From contig CAZIFW010000006.1 of NCBI GenBank assembly GCA_964538275.1, forward strand, positions 1 to 64,000: a DNA stretch of 64,000 bases, in the 5' to 3' direction. The position numbers and the translations under genes were made by a program. Below are positions 1 through 8,552 of the stretch, piece by piece (position 1 is the stretch's first letter; each line of letters begins with the position of its first letter). This DNA comes from CANIGN01 sp964538275. Lineage in GTDB: Bacteria > Bdellovibrionota > UBA2428. Under the pieces are notes generated by a model, which saw only the letters and a list, made by a program, of their open reading frames with translations, had not been told where the DNA came from and searched no databases.

Positions 1-143
1 CTATACAAGTGACTTCATCGTTTGGAGTGGCAGAGTGGATACCACGCTTTAAAACGCCTGAAGACATTTTAGATTTATGTGATAAGGCGCTTTATCAAGC
101 TAAAAACGAAGGACGCAATTGCGTGCGTCGTATTGAGGTCTGA
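1..143 (+). CDS. GGDEF (diguanylate cyclase) protein, C-terminal end only
   Basis: The window opens inside a coding frame (first full codon at 3) that ends at the TGA at 141-143. The visible 46 residues contain VTSSFGVAEW and ALYQAKNEGRN, which are the last strand and last helix of GGDEF domains. The active-site GGDEF motif lies upstream of the window, so catalytic competence cannot be judged. If active, the protein would make cyclic di-GMP, for which a PilZ receptor gene lies near 33 kb. It converges with the phoX-like gene with only five bases between stop codons. Confidence 0.85.
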   Translation, partial: IQVTSSFGVAEWIPRFKTPEDILDLCDKALYQAKNEGRNCVRRIEV

Positions 144-148
144 TACTT

Positions 149-1684
149 TTAGCTCAAGCGAGAATCTAAAGCTCGACCACTTATTTCTATAAGCGAAGGC
201 CGGGGTATTTCTTTATTTCCACGTGGCCAATGACTTGTCATTTTTCCACCTATAACACTTGAAGCTCCAGGGTGTTGTACAGCTACAAGAAGTTTGTTGT
301 CAGGAGTAAAACAAGGTCCTGTGAGTTCGGCATCAGGGGGTGCCCACGCTATAAGCTCTACGCGGCCTGCGTTTTTACCTTTCATAGGAATATAGTAGAG
401 CCCATTGCGTTTAAAATCTTTAAACTCTCCTTGTCCAAGAGCTTTCTCGCTAATGTCTGAGGTCATCCAGAGATTGCCTTTTTTATCAAAAGCAAGATTG
501 TCCGGACAGGCAAAGCCAGTTTTGGGACCACCAGAAAGAAAGATACTAGAGTTAAATTTTAAGCCACTTGGACCATTTTCTTCGTTTATTTTAAGAAGAG
601 CTCCATAGGGGAGCCCGTTGTTTTTGTGACTTGTGAGGGCCACAAAAATACTTCCACTTGTGGGATCTCTTTTAATGTCTTCAGGGCGTCCTAGTTTGCT
701 TGCGCCCATTAATTGAGCTGCTTCGCGCGTATAAGTTAAAACATCGTTTTGTGTTTTGAAGGCTGCCTTTAGTTTGGGTTGGCTATCACGGTCGAGGAGT
801 AGCCACTCTCCTTTATCTAGATTAGCTACATAAAGTTTTCCTCGAGTGAGATTTTTTCCAGAGGATACAAACTTATAAACACATTCGTTTTCTTTGTCGT
901 CTCCCATGTAAACTACGACATTTGTGTTTTCTTCTACAACCAAAGCTCCTTCATGAGCAAAACGACCGAGTGCAACTAGTTTTTGAGCCTCTTTAGTTTG
1001 AGGATTGTATTCTACAACCCAGCCATAGTGTTCTGGCGCAGGATTCCAGTGTTCTTTCCAATTGTATCTATCTTTATGAGTAAGCTTAGCGTCGCGTGTT
1101 CTTTCGCCAACAAAATCATCGTAGTTTTCTTCACAGCTTAAAAAAGTTCCCCAAGGGGTTTGTCCGCCTGCACAGTTTGCAAAAGTACCCATGGCGGTAT
1201 CACTTCCTTGGATTTTTGTTTTTTCAGAAAATGGAATACGAGTGGCTGCGTCAACACGATTGTTCAAAGGATGGTTTTTTACTAGTTCCCAATTTTTACC
1301 ATTTTTGCTTACAACAAAACAACTGAAGCCTACTTCTTTGCGTTCTTTCTCAAAGACGTCTTTGGTGTACTCTTTATCTCTCATGCTCATGAGCGAAGGA
1401 TGAAGGGTCTCGTGATTTACAAAAAGTAAAAGTTCTTTTTCATTCAGAGGCATGCAGGCGACAAAGTCATTGTTGTACCCGTAAGTAGAATTTGAATTTA
1501 ATGGATCGCCCCATTGCATAAGCGTTTTATATTTAAAACCCGGCTTGAGAATAACATCATCTGGCAGGTCTCCATTTATTGAATTTAAAATGCCCTGTGC
1601 TGGAGAATAACTGGGAAGAGCAAGGAGCGCAGCGGCGCTTGCTTTACCCATGAAATTTAAAAATTCACGTCTGTCTAAATCCAT
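149..1684 (-). CDS. PhoX-family (DUF839) alkaline phosphatase-like protein, Tat-exported
   Basis: A 511-residue protein starting with a twin-arginine signal (DRREFLNF followed by a hydrophobic Ala/Leu stretch and a likely cut after residue 30). The block CAGGQTPWGTFLSCEEN near residue 170 is the hallmark of the PhoX family, whose members are periplasmic Ca/Fe-dependent phosphomonoesterases folded in the cytoplasm, which fits Tat export. Later segments (FAHEGA, SGGPKTGFACPDNLAFD) are also family-typical. PhoX proteins are usually induced by phosphate starvation, but no Pho box was identified in the 97 bases before the divergent neighbour. Some DUF839 proteins lack proven phosphatase activity, so the substrate is inference. 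Confidence 0.85.
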   Translation of the reverse strand: MDLDRREFLNFMGKASAAALLALPSYSPAQGILNSINGDLPDDVILKPGFKYKTLMQWGDPLNSNSTYGYNNDFVACMPLNEKELLLFVNHETLHPSLMSMRDKEYTKDVFEKERKEVGFSCFVVSKNGKNWELVKNHPLNNRVDAATRIPFSEKTKIQGSDTAMGTFANCAGGQTPWGTFLSCEENYDDFVGERTRDAKLTHKDRYNWKEHWNPAPEHYGWVVEYNPQTKEAQKLVALGRFAHEGALVVEENTNVVVYMGDDKENECVYKFVSSGKNLTRGKLYVANLDKGEWLLLDRDSQPKLKAAFKTQNDVLTYTREAAQLMGASKLGRPEDIKRDPTSGSIFVALTSHKNNGLPYGALLKINEENGPSGLKFNSSIFLSGGPKTGFACPDNLAFDKKGNLWMTSDISEKALGQGEFKDFKRNGLYYIPMKGKNAGRVELIAWAPPDAELTGPCFTPDNKLLVAVQHPGASSVIGGKMTSHWPRGNKEIPRPSLIEISGRALDSRLS

Positions 1685-1781
1685 TGCTGGTATTTAAACC
1701 CGACATTGCGCCGAGACAAAAGCAACAATTACTTGTAGTCCTCCCTTGCTCTAACTTACTTTATTGAGCAGTTTTGAAAGG

Positions 1782-2447
1782 ATGAGGGCTAGTCTTTTTA
1801 TATTCTTTTTTTCAATGTACTCTTCGTTATTGATTGCGAGAGATTCGTATCCACCTGAGTGGTGGGCTCCAGTAGATCCCTCGGAAGCTCCCTCGTGGGA
1901 AATTCTTCCACAAGATGCAAAGCAAGGTGAAGTTATTCTTTCTAAGCGTACTGAGCTTGGGATTTTTTCTAATTTTGCAGCCACAGAATTTACATTTGAA
2001 GATTGTATCTACGCAAGCGTTGAGGGTTTTTGGCAAATGATGAAATATCCGGATGCGCTTTTAAACAATGATCCACGCAACGGTTCTAGTTTTAGTTGGG
2101 AACTCACACGCGAAGAGGTGGGTGCCTTATCTGGTTTTGAAGCTAAGGATGCGGGAAACATTGGGTCAAAAGTTATGAAGGATCTTGATATCAATTGGGT
2201 TTCTTACAAGGGACGCACCCTAGAATATAGAACCTCAGAAAAAGGTGAGCATTACGATTTAATTCGCAAGGCTATGAAAGCTAAGCTTGATCAACATAAA
2301 GAAATTCAAGAATTGCTTTTAAAAACTGGGGATTTAATTTTAAGCCCAGACCATGATCAAGGAGCTAATCCACCTCCTGCGTGGAAGTATTTTGATGTCT
2401 GGATGGAGTTTCGAGAAGAGCTCCACTTAGCTCAAGCAAAGAAGTAA
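1782..2447 (+). CDS. NADAR-family (YbiA-like) N-glycosidase with signal peptide
   Basis: The core matches NADAR/DUF1768: LGIFSNFAATEF, then YASVEGFWQMMKY carrying the conserved Glu, and a C-terminal ELLLKTGDLILSPDHDQG and PPAWKYFDVW. Family members cleave N-glycosidic bonds of riboflavin intermediates or remove ADP-ribose from guanine bases. Unusually, the core is preceded by a hydrophobic N-terminus (RASLFIFFFSMYSSLLIARDS) that looks like a signal peptide. I chose the ATG at 1782 because it gives a short basic n-region. A TTG at 1764 would add six residues. The 3' end overlaps the convergent DUF1304 gene by 21 bases. A periplasmic or secreted location is inferred from the N-terminus. Confidence 0.8.
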   Translation: MRASLFIFFFSMYSSLLIARDSYPPEWWAPVDPSEAPSWEILPQDAKQGEVILSKRTELGIFSNFAATEFTFEDCIYASVEGFWQMMKYPDALLNNDPRNGSSFSWELTREEVGALSGFEAKDAGNIGSKVMKDLDINWVSYKGRTLEYRTSEKGEHYDLIRKAMKAKLDQHKEIQELLLKTGDLILSPDHDQGANPPPAWKYFDVWMEFREELHLAQAKK

Positions 2448-2804
2448 AAATCCCAAGAGAGCTGGTAATGCTTGAATACAAAAAATGCGAGGGCCAGCTT
2501 TGGGTCCTGTAGTAAGCGCTCCATAAATTCCTGCGAGCGAAACACAGCCCATAAAAAAGAGTTGAAATGTATAGGAGATTTCTGGCGATTTAAAAAAGAA
2601 ACTTGCTACTAAACCCGCAGAAAGGAATAAATTGTAAAGCCCTTGGTTTGCAGCCAATACAGCACTCTCTTGCGCTTCTTGAAGCGTGCGACCAAAAGTT
2701 TTTAATCCGTAGGGGTGTGTCCATAAAAAGCTTTCTAAAACAAAAAAGTAAATATGAAGAAGCGCTACAAGGCCCACTAGAATTTGCGAAAGAATAATCA
2801 TCAT
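2427..2804 (-). CDS. DUF1304 small integral membrane protein
   Basis: A 125-residue protein with about four hydrophobic helices. It matches the DUF1304 family, including HIYFFVLESFLW near the N-terminus and the conserved segment ANQGLYNLFLSAGL in the middle. The function of the family is unknown. AAGGA lies before the ATG pair at 2804, and the gene follows the small Cys-rich exported protein by nine bases, so it is probably the last gene of the queH transcript. Confidence 0.85.
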   Translation of the reverse strand: MMIILSQILVGLVALLHIYFFVLESFLWTHPYGLKTFGRTLQEAQESAVLAANQGLYNLFLSAGLVASFFFKSPEISYTFQLFFMGCVSLAGIYGALTTGPKAGPRIFCIQALPALLGFLLLCLS

Positions 2805-2813
2805 TTAAATTCC

Positions 2814-3146
2814 TTATTTTTTAGGTACGGTATTGGGGATGGGTGGACAGTCTTCAGGACAATTGCAATTGCTCTCCCATTGCGAGTCGCATTTGCCATT
2901 ACCGCAAGGGGAGCAAAGACCTGCAAATCCGCCATAGGGTTCACCGCAAGCTTCTTTGCTGATGATAATGATATTTCCAGAGCAACAAAATTTTGGATCA
3001 GAATATCCCGGGCCTACAGTGGGAGGTACGCTTCCACTGGGGGTACACTTCTTATCTTGAGCAACAATGGTATTTGCCGCAGGTTTTTTTTGAGCAAAAC
3101 TCAAGCCACTTGCAAAAGCAAAAATTAGAATAAATATTCTATTCAT
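2814..3146 (-). CDS. small exported cysteine-rich protein
   Basis: From the ATG at 3146 the product is 110 residues with a clean signal peptide (MNRIFILIFAFASGLSFAQ). The mature part has ten cysteines, among them a C-terminal CGNGKCDSQWESNCNCPEDC. This CGNGxCxxxE...NCxxDC pattern recurs in secreted proteins from myxobacteria and bdellovibrios and probably forms disulphides or binds calcium. The longer reading from 3230 would bury the signal peptide, so it was not used. The start overlaps the queH stop by eight bases, suggesting translational coupling. No specific function can be assigned. Confidence 0.75.
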   Translation of the reverse strand: MNRIFILIFAFASGLSFAQKKPAANTIVAQDKKCTPSGSVPPTVGPGYSDPKFCCSGNIIIISKEACGEPYGGFAGLCSPCGNGKCDSQWESNCNCPEDCPPIPNTVPKK

Positions 3147-4395
3147 CACGAGGAATAGAATAAGTGCCTTTTTGTAAATTGTCTTTTGTAAGACCAATAT
3201 TATTTGCAAGTTCACGTGCTTTAGGCCCACCTTCGTGCAGAGAGAACCAGCAACCGCAATAATCTTGTCTGTAGATATTATGTTCTTCTGTAAAAATAAC
3301 GCTGTCCTTAAAACCGTCTTCTTTCATAAAGTTACGAGCAAGGTAGGGAACTCCAATTTTTTGTCCGAGTTTGCTTCCTAGGAGCTTTAGCTTTTCTTGA
3401 ACTTTATGAGGAGAAATTGCAAGCGTAGTTGAATAAAGATCACAGTTAATTTTTTTAGCTTCTATAGCAGATCTTTCAAGGCGCATATCGTAGCAAAGTG
3501 TGCACTTTGCTCCTTGTTCGGGACTCGCTTCAAGGCCTTTAATTTTACCCAAGAAATTTGCTACATCATATTCACCTACAATTGTAGGCACATTTAAAAT
3601 TCGAGTAACTTTTAAAAAGGCTTCAAGTCGTAAGTCGTATTCCGCTTTAGGTTGAATGTTAGGGTCGTACCAAAAACAGGTGAGGTCAAACTCATCTTGA
3701 AGTTGTTCCACAACGCCTGCTGCATCTGGGCCGCAGCAAACATGTAAAAGTAGCTTTTTTTTGCGATCATGTTCAAAGATAATTTTTTTAATTTCAGGAT
3801 CTTCTAAGTTGTAGAATGTGCGAAAGCTTTTGCGTGAAAGAGCTTCTACGTGATCGGATACCTGAGAGGATTTCCATGGAATAGTAGGGGCTAACAGTTT
3901 TCTTTCTTGTAGCTTTAGAAGTAAATAATTTTCTGCGTATTTTTGAGCCTTTTGAATTTCAAGTGGAAGTTTTTCTGTAGATGCGTGCAAGGGTTGCATT
4001 CTTTGATAATTCCAAGAACTTTTATTTTTTCTTAAATCAAAAATGGCTTTGCATTGAGCTTCTAAAGGAAGTTGTTTTTTTAACTCATTTGCGAGTTCTG
4101 TAATGAGTTCAGGTGTTGGATTCTGATTTTTTTCAGTGGCAGTAAATTCATGTGGGGCGAGATAAAATGTGAGTGGTGTGCCGTTTTCGAGAGCCGCTTC
4201 GTAGGGTGAGGCGACCATGAGTAAGTAAGAGGAGCCTAAAAATTCTGGACTTCGAAAAAATTCAAAATCCTCAGAACTAAAAAGACAAAATTTAAAAAGG
4301 CTCACTTCTGCATATTTTATAGTGGGGCTTCTGGGGTAGCTCAATGGATTTATCAACTGCTGTTGTATGTTAAGGAGAGTAAAACTCCTATACAC
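3139..4395 (-). CDS. queH: epoxyqueuosine reductase QueH with ~210-residue N-terminal extension
   Basis: Residues 214-418 match QueH (DUF208), the non-cobalamin enzyme for the last step of queuosine tRNA modification. It shows LLLHVCCGPD (Cys 220 and 221), FWYDPNIQPKAEYDLR, CTLCYDMRLERSA, TLAISPHK and the distal YRQDYCGCW, together giving the CC...CxxC...CxC metal ligands. Typical QueH proteins are about 180-250 residues. The first 210 residues here are unrecognised: one globular-looking part (30-130) and a helical linker (140-200). The GTG start at 4395 is the longest reading. A shorter start is possible, but coding continues without a break through the extension. Confidence 0.85.
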   Translation of the reverse strand: MYRSFTLLNIQQQLINPLSYPRSPTIKYAEVSLFKFCLFSSEDFEFFRSPEFLGSSYLLMVASPYEAALENGTPLTFYLAPHEFTATEKNQNPTPELITELANELKKQLPLEAQCKAIFDLRKNKSSWNYQRMQPLHASTEKLPLEIQKAQKYAENYLLLKLQERKLLAPTIPWKSSQVSDHVEALSRKSFRTFYNLEDPEIKKIIFEHDRKKKLLLHVCCGPDAAGVVEQLQDEFDLTCFWYDPNIQPKAEYDLRLEAFLKVTRILNVPTIVGEYDVANFLGKIKGLEASPEQGAKCTLCYDMRLERSAIEAKKINCDLYSTTLAISPHKVQEKLKLLGSKLGQKIGVPYLARNFMKEDGFKDSVIFTEEHNIYRQDYCGCWFSLHEGGPKARELANNIGLTKDNLQKGTYSIPRDE

Positions 4396-4479
4396 ATCTT
4401 TTGATTATTGAGCAGTTTTAGACACGATTACGAGCCAGAAACGCATAAATTTAAGCTTTAAATACGATATCTTATAAGT

Positions 4480-5256
4480 ATGTTAGGGATTCATATAAAC
4501 CGCAGTTATAGGCCTATCTACAGGGCTATTATTCTTTTCACTTTTGTGAGTTTAGTACCCTTTTCAAGCGCGATAGTGGCTGTTCCTGTGCAAGGAAATG
4601 GAATGTGCGGAGGCAATGTGACGGAAGCCCTTTCAAGTTATGTAAAAGGCGAAACCACACTTGGTTTATTAAGTTTGTCATTAGACGATGCCTTGAGTCC
4701 GATGTTGAATGGTCAAGACTATCAACTTGAATTTTCTAAAAAAGCTTTTTTGAATTATGTACATTTTGTTTTTAAAGGCGAGCACGGCCCTCGGGTTGTC
4801 TCTTATGCTTTTAAGAAAAATGGCGATTATGTATTTAGCAAAGAGAATCAATTTGAATCACAAAATATTAGGTGGAAATTATTCAATCCACTTTATAAGG
4901 GAACTGAGTTTTGCTCTACAAACAAAGAAGTAGCCCCTTCAGTAGCCCCTTCAGTAGCGACTGAGTTGCCAAATACGACGGCTGAAGATCCAAGAGTCAC
5001 CACTACAAATGAACCCGCAAAGAAAAAGTTTAAACTTTTTAAAGACTCAACGGAGTATCATGAGCATGCAAAAACTACTCGGGTGGGAGTGGAGCGTTCA
5101 ATAGGACCTAATGCAGCTTTGCGAGTAGGGCCAGAGTGGGAATCTGCCGAAGGGTCATCTGATGATAGAAGAATCGGAGTATCTGTTATGATTCAAACAG
5201 ATGGTTTTAAGAGGGGTTTCTTTAAAAAGAAAAGAGATTCTAACCTCATCCACTAG
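4480..5256 (+). CDS. exported protein of unknown function
   Basis: A 258-residue protein with an N-terminal signal-like segment (IYRAIILFTFVSLVPFSSA) and a mature region that matches no family I know. A central globular part (residues 40-150) has two cysteines. It is followed by a low-complexity Thr/Pro linker holding a tandem 12-base DNA repeat (AVAPSVAPSVA), then a basic C-terminal region with alternating residues like beta strands (TRVGVERSIGPNAALRVGPEW, RRIGVSVMIQ). The tail ends in KRGFFKKKR. It is divergent from queH. Confidence 0.6.
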   Translation: MLGIHINRSYRPIYRAIILFTFVSLVPFSSAIVAVPVQGNGMCGGNVTEALSSYVKGETTLGLLSLSLDDALSPMLNGQDYQLEFSKKAFLNYVHFVFKGEHGPRVVSYAFKKNGDYVFSKENQFESQNIRWKLFNPLYKGTEFCSTNKEVAPSVAPSVATELPNTTAEDPRVTTTNEPAKKKFKLFKDSTEYHEHAKTTRVGVERSIGPNAALRVGPEWESAEGSSDDRRIGVSVMIQTDGFKRGFFKKKRDSNLIH

Positions 5257-5290
5257 ATCAACTTTACAGACCTAGTGGATGTTTAAGTTT
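5247..5290. terminator. hairpin terminator between convergent genes
   Basis: CATCCACTAG at 5247-5256 pairs perfectly with CTAGTGGATG at 5272-5281 (10 bp, 15-base loop). The left arm includes the stop codon of the upstream plus-strand gene, and the stem is followed by TTTAAGTTT. It sits between that gene and the convergent prpC gene and could act for both. Confidence 0.6.
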
Positions 5291-5298
5291 AAAAAATA

Positions 5299-6426
5299 TT
5301 AGCGACTTGCGAGAGCTGTAACTTTGCGTTCACTTTTTCCAGTGTAGTTACTGAGGGGGCGAATAAGACGATTATTTGCAGTTTGCTCGATAATGTGTGC
5401 AGTCCAACCTGTGATACGGCTCATAACAAAGATGGGTGTGAACATATCAATTTCAAAGCCCATTAAGTAGTAAGCGGGGCCCGCAGGGAAATCGAGGTTA
5501 GGGTGAATGTTCTTTTTTTCAACCATAACTTTTTCGAGTTTCTCAGAAATTTCATGCCACTTGGTTTCGCCTTTAATTTTGGCAACCTGTAATCCGTATT
5601 TGTTCATAGTGGGTGCGCGCGAGTCGCCTTTTTTGTAAACACGGTGACCAAAGCCCATTATTTTCTTTTTCTTTTCAAGAGCGTCGAGCATCCAAGCTTC
5701 TGCTTTAGACGGCTCACCCACTTCTTTGAGCATGTACATAACTTGCTCGTTCGCTCCGCCGTGGAGTGGTCCTTTGAGAGAACCAATCGCTCCTACGACT
5801 GCGCTATAAAGATCAGTTGTTGTTGAGGTGATCACGCGAGCTGCAAATGTAGAAGCATTGAAGCTGTGTTCTGCATAGAGAGTAAGTGAAGCATCAAATG
5901 CTTTTACGATGTCTTTGTGCGGAACTTCGCCAAAGCACATGTGAAAAAAGTTTTCTGCAAAAGATAAATCTTCGCGAGGTTCAATTATTTTTAAACCTTT
6001 TTTAATGCGGTAATCGTAAGCAATAAGAGTGGGTGTTTTTGCAAGCAGGTTTAGTGACTTGTCGTAGTTTGTTTTGGGGCTGTTGTCCCAAATGCGCTCA
6101 TCTTCAAGTCCGAGGTAGCTAACGCCTGTGCGTACTGTGTCCATGGGGTGAGAGTGTTTAGGGTAAAGTTCAATCACCTTTTGGCAGTTTGCAGAAATTT
6201 TTCTGCGGCTACGTTCGGTTTTTTGAAATTCTTCGAGTTGGGCTTTTGTTGGAAGTTCGCCGTGCCACATGAGGTAAGCAACTTCTTCGAAAGTACATTG
6301 ATCAGCTAAGTCTTGAACAGGGTAACCGTGATAAACAAGGGCATTGATATCAGGCATAACTTTACTGATAGCGGTATCATCAACAACAACACCTTCGAGA
6401 CCTTTTTTTACAATTGTTTCGCTCAT
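5299..6426 (-). CDS. prpC: 2-methylcitrate synthase
   Basis: Citrate synthase fold enzyme of 375 residues. The early GLEGVVVDDTAISKV...YHGYPVQDLA is typical of short bacterial citrate and methylcitrate synthases. Active-site blocks are visible: GPLHGGANEQV (His), MGFGHRVYKKGDSRAP (His) and the Asp in LDFPAGPAYY. With prpB and prpD in the window, 2-methylcitrate synthase (propionyl-CoA plus oxaloacetate) is the better call than housekeeping citrate synthase. I start at the ATG at 6426, since the upstream reading adds an unrelated MHFFKCGSS segment. The start context is GCCATATGA, as in prpB and prpD. Confidence 0.85.
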   Translation of the reverse strand: MSETIVKKGLEGVVVDDTAISKVMPDINALVYHGYPVQDLADQCTFEEVAYLMWHGELPTKAQLEEFQKTERSRRKISANCQKVIELYPKHSHPMDTVRTGVSYLGLEDERIWDNSPKTNYDKSLNLLAKTPTLIAYDYRIKKGLKIIEPREDLSFAENFFHMCFGEVPHKDIVKAFDASLTLYAEHSFNASTFAARVITSTTTDLYSAVVGAIGSLKGPLHGGANEQVMYMLKEVGEPSKAEAWMLDALEKKKKIMGFGHRVYKKGDSRAPTMNKYGLQVAKIKGETKWHEISEKLEKVMVEKKNIHPNLDFPAGPAYYLMGFEIDMFTPIFVMSRITGWTAHIIEQTANNRLIRPLSNYTGKSERKVTALASR

Positions 6427-6536
6427 ATGGCACGAAAGCCTATCCGAAGAGCCGCATTTGAAAAAGTGCAAAAAAGCAGGACTTGTCGAAAAGCTTCAAA
6501 ACTGCGCTATCCCTGTATTGAATTGACCTTAAAGTT

Positions 6537-6563
6537 TGAGGTAGCTCCGCTACCTTTTTACCA
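6537..6563. repeat. REP-like palindrome, copy 1 (GGTAGC-TCC-GCTACC)
   Basis: A perfect 6-bp stem GGTAGC/GCTACC with a TCC loop followed by TTTTT on the plus strand, located between two minus-strand genes. It shares the 16-mer CTCCGCTACCTTTTTA with the large element at 56.8 kb, so it belongs to the same family as those at 44.3, 46.1 and 56.8 kb. No plus-strand gene ends here, so its T-run is not explained as a gene terminator. Confidence 0.6.
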
Positions 6564-6567
6564 GCTA

Positions 6568-7041
6568 TTATTTATGCGACTGGTCTAAGAGTGGAGTGTT
6601 GTCTATAGGAGTGGTGGGAGGAGTTTTGGGGCCATTTTCAATTTTATTGAGTTCTTCTTTTTCAAAAATGTTGATAACGCGGTTGTCTCTTTTGGCTCTT
6701 AATTCTGCTTCTAGTTCAGGTTTTCCTTGTTCTAGGTAATCCAGTTCTGAAGCCTCCAGGTCACTCAGCCCTTTTTCGTACTTTTTTGCAGCCAGTAGAG
6801 CTTCGCGTTGAGTACCGCCCCTTTTAAGTACGGCAAGTTCAGCTTCTTGTGCGGGGCTTTTGTACTTTGTGCTCATAAGCTTTAGAATTCGATTCTTCTT
6901 TTTAAAATCAGCGGCCATATTGGAAAGTACGGCAGATTCAGAGCTAGTATTCGCCTCAGTGCTATTGTTGGAATTAGAGATTTTTTGTCTCGAAGAGCAG
7001 TTTACTAAGAATAATATAGAGATAAAGAGCAAAGCCCGCAT
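6568..7041 (-). CDS. lipoprotein with charged helical body, unknown function
   Basis: Starting at the ATG at 7041, the product is 157 residues with a lipoprotein signal (MRALLFISILFLVNCSS, Cys 15), an Asn/Ser/Thr linker and then charged helices (ADFKKKNRILKLMSTKYKSPAQEAEL..., ASELDYLEQGKPELEAELRAKR). It ends in a Pro/Thr tail. The helical part carries short self-similar segments (SPAQEAELAVLKRGGTQREALLAAKKYEKG). No domain is recognised; a periplasmic, membrane-anchored role is inferred only from the lipobox. Confidence 0.65.
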   Translation of the reverse strand: MRALLFISILFLVNCSSRQKISNSNNSTEANTSSESAVLSNMAADFKKKNRILKLMSTKYKSPAQEAELAVLKRGGTQREALLAAKKYEKGLSDLEASELDYLEQGKPELEAELRAKRDNRVINIFEKEELNKIENGPKTPPTTPIDNTPLLDQSHK

Positions 7042-7164
7042 AAAAATAAGGATACCGGACAAATTCTTAAGCCGCTACAAACTTTGTTTTGTGTAGCATT
7101 CTGCAACGATTGTAAAGAGAAATTGCCTGGAGCGTTATAAGTTAAAGTTTTAGGGTAACTTCTT

Positions 7165-7662
7165 ATGTCGTTATCGTTCAAAGCTAAGCTTTTTTGTTTG
7201 TCTCTTTTTTTACCTACATTCATTTTTGCAAAAGATTTTGTCGTGAATGATTTAAAAAAACTCTCAGTGGAATTAACTAACGTCAAAGCCATTCATACTC
7301 TTAAGACTATACAGGGCACAGAGCTAAAACTTGTGGAAGTATATTTTGATGGAGTTATGCCCGTTGCTAATTTATATCTCATGACGGCTAGTAGAGAAAA
7401 TATACAAAAAATCTGGGAAATACCCACAACTGTATCCAGCATAACAAGTATTAAAGCAGAAGCGCTTGTAGGCGAAGATTTAAGTACAAACATTATTATT
7501 ACTGGAACAAAACTCAAAAATAGTGTGGGTCCAGTTTTTCGTAATATCTCTATAAATATTCTTATCAGAGAAAATGATCATGCTTACGTCGTAGAAGGAA
7601 GAACGGTCACCGATAAAACAATTCCTTGGCCAAGTTCTGAGTTACAAGGAAGTATTAACTAA
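7165..7662 (+). CDS. small exported protein of unknown function
   Basis: A 165-residue protein with a signal peptide (MSLSFKAKLFCLSLFLPTFIFA, cut before KDF). The mature part looks all-beta (VNDLKKLSVELTNVKAIHTLKT, ELKLVEVYFDG, ANLYLMTAS). No family was recognised. It overlaps the convergent prpB by four bases at the stop codons. Confidence 0.6.
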   Translation: MSLSFKAKLFCLSLFLPTFIFAKDFVVNDLKKLSVELTNVKAIHTLKTIQGTELKLVEVYFDGVMPVANLYLMTASRENIQKIWEIPTTVSSITSIKAEALVGEDLSTNIIITGTKLKNSVGPVFRNISINILIRENDHAYVVEGRTVTDKTIPWPSSELQGSIN

Positions 7663-8552
7663 ACCTTAAAATTAAAAAGGTTTTGGTCAAAATTGTTGTA
7701 CTGATCGTATTCCAAAACCTCATAGAGTCTTTTGCGAGTTTGCATAGTGTCTAACAATCCCTCTTGGGTGCCTTTTTCGTGGATTTCTTTGAGACCCTTT
7801 TCAATAGCGCCCATCGCAATTCGGAAAGTGGTCATGGGGTAAATCACCATGTTGTAACCAAGGTTCGTGAGTTCAGTTGTAGTGAAAAGTCTAGATTTTC
7901 CAAACTCTGTCATGTTTGCAAGTAACGGAACCTTGACTTCTTTTCTGAAGACTTCAAATTCTTTTTCGTTCGCTAAGGCTTCAGGAAAAATCATGTCTGC
8001 GCCAGCATCTACATATGCTTTAGCGCGTTCAATAGCTTTTTCTAAGCCTTCAACTCCGCGCGCATCTGTACGGGCACAAATTACAAAATCTGGGTTGCGA
8101 CGACTTTTAGCAGCCGCGGCAATTTTTTGAACCATAGCTTGAACGCTTACAAGATCTTTGTTGTCCAAGTGGCCACAGCGCTTGGGGTTGATTTGGTCTT
8201 CGATGTGGCAAGAGCTAATTCCTGCATCTTCCAACTCGCGTATACTACGAGCAGCGTTCATGGTTTCACCAAAACCTGTATCGGCATCAATCATTGTAGG
8301 AAGATTTGTACAGCGTGCTATATATCGACCACGCTCAGTTACTTCGGAGAGAGTGGTTAACCCAATATCGGGAAAACCTAGGTCGTTAGAGATTCCTGCG
8401 CCAGAGATATAAACCCCTTCAAACTGTAGTTTTTCAACCATCAGGGCAATGTACGGAGACCATGCACCCACAAAGCGTTGAAGCTTGCCCGAAGCCAATG
8501 CTTTTTTAAGGTTAGGTTTTTGATTGTTGGAATCACGTACAAGCCATGTCAT
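7659..8552 (-). CDS. prpB: 2-methylisocitrate lyase
   Basis: A 297-residue member of the isocitrate lyase/PEP mutase family. It shows the catalytic KRCGH motif, IEDQ before it, and the metal-binding stretch MIDADTGFGE. It cleaves 2-methylisocitrate to pyruvate and succinate in the methylcitrate cycle. The start at 8552 sits in the sequence GAGCCATATGA, identical to the start region of prpD. The leader can form a long-range hairpin with the end of the upstream gene. Length fits the family (about 290-300). Confidence 0.93.
   Translation of the reverse strand: MTWLVRDSNNQKPNLKKALASGKLQRFVGAWSPYIALMVEKLQFEGVYISGAGISNDLGFPDIGLTTLSEVTERGRYIARCTNLPTMIDADTGFGETMNAARSIRELEDAGISSCHIEDQINPKRCGHLDNKDLVSVQAMVQKIAAAAKSRRNPDFVICARTDARGVEGLEKAIERAKAYVDAGADMIFPEALANEKEFEVFRKEVKVPLLANMTEFGKSRLFTTTELTNLGYNMVIYPMTTFRIAMGAIEKGLKEIHEKGTQEGLLDTMQTRKRLYEVLEYDQYNNFDQNLFNFKV

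Noticed and set aside
1761..1775. The 15-mer TTATTGAGCAGTTTT occurs here and at 4405-4419, both before plus-strand genes
   Set aside because: One or two exact 15-base matches are expected by chance in 64 kb and no dyad or conserved spacing to the genes is seen.
4450..4480. Near-consensus promoter TTTAAG-17-TATAAG before the gene at 4480
   Set aside because: The -10 would lie one base from the start codon, placing transcription start inside the gene. AT-rich gaps produce such matches easily.
4930..4955. Tandem 12-base repeat in the gene at 4480
   Set aside because: Only two units, coding for a low-complexity linker; an ordinary slippage product.
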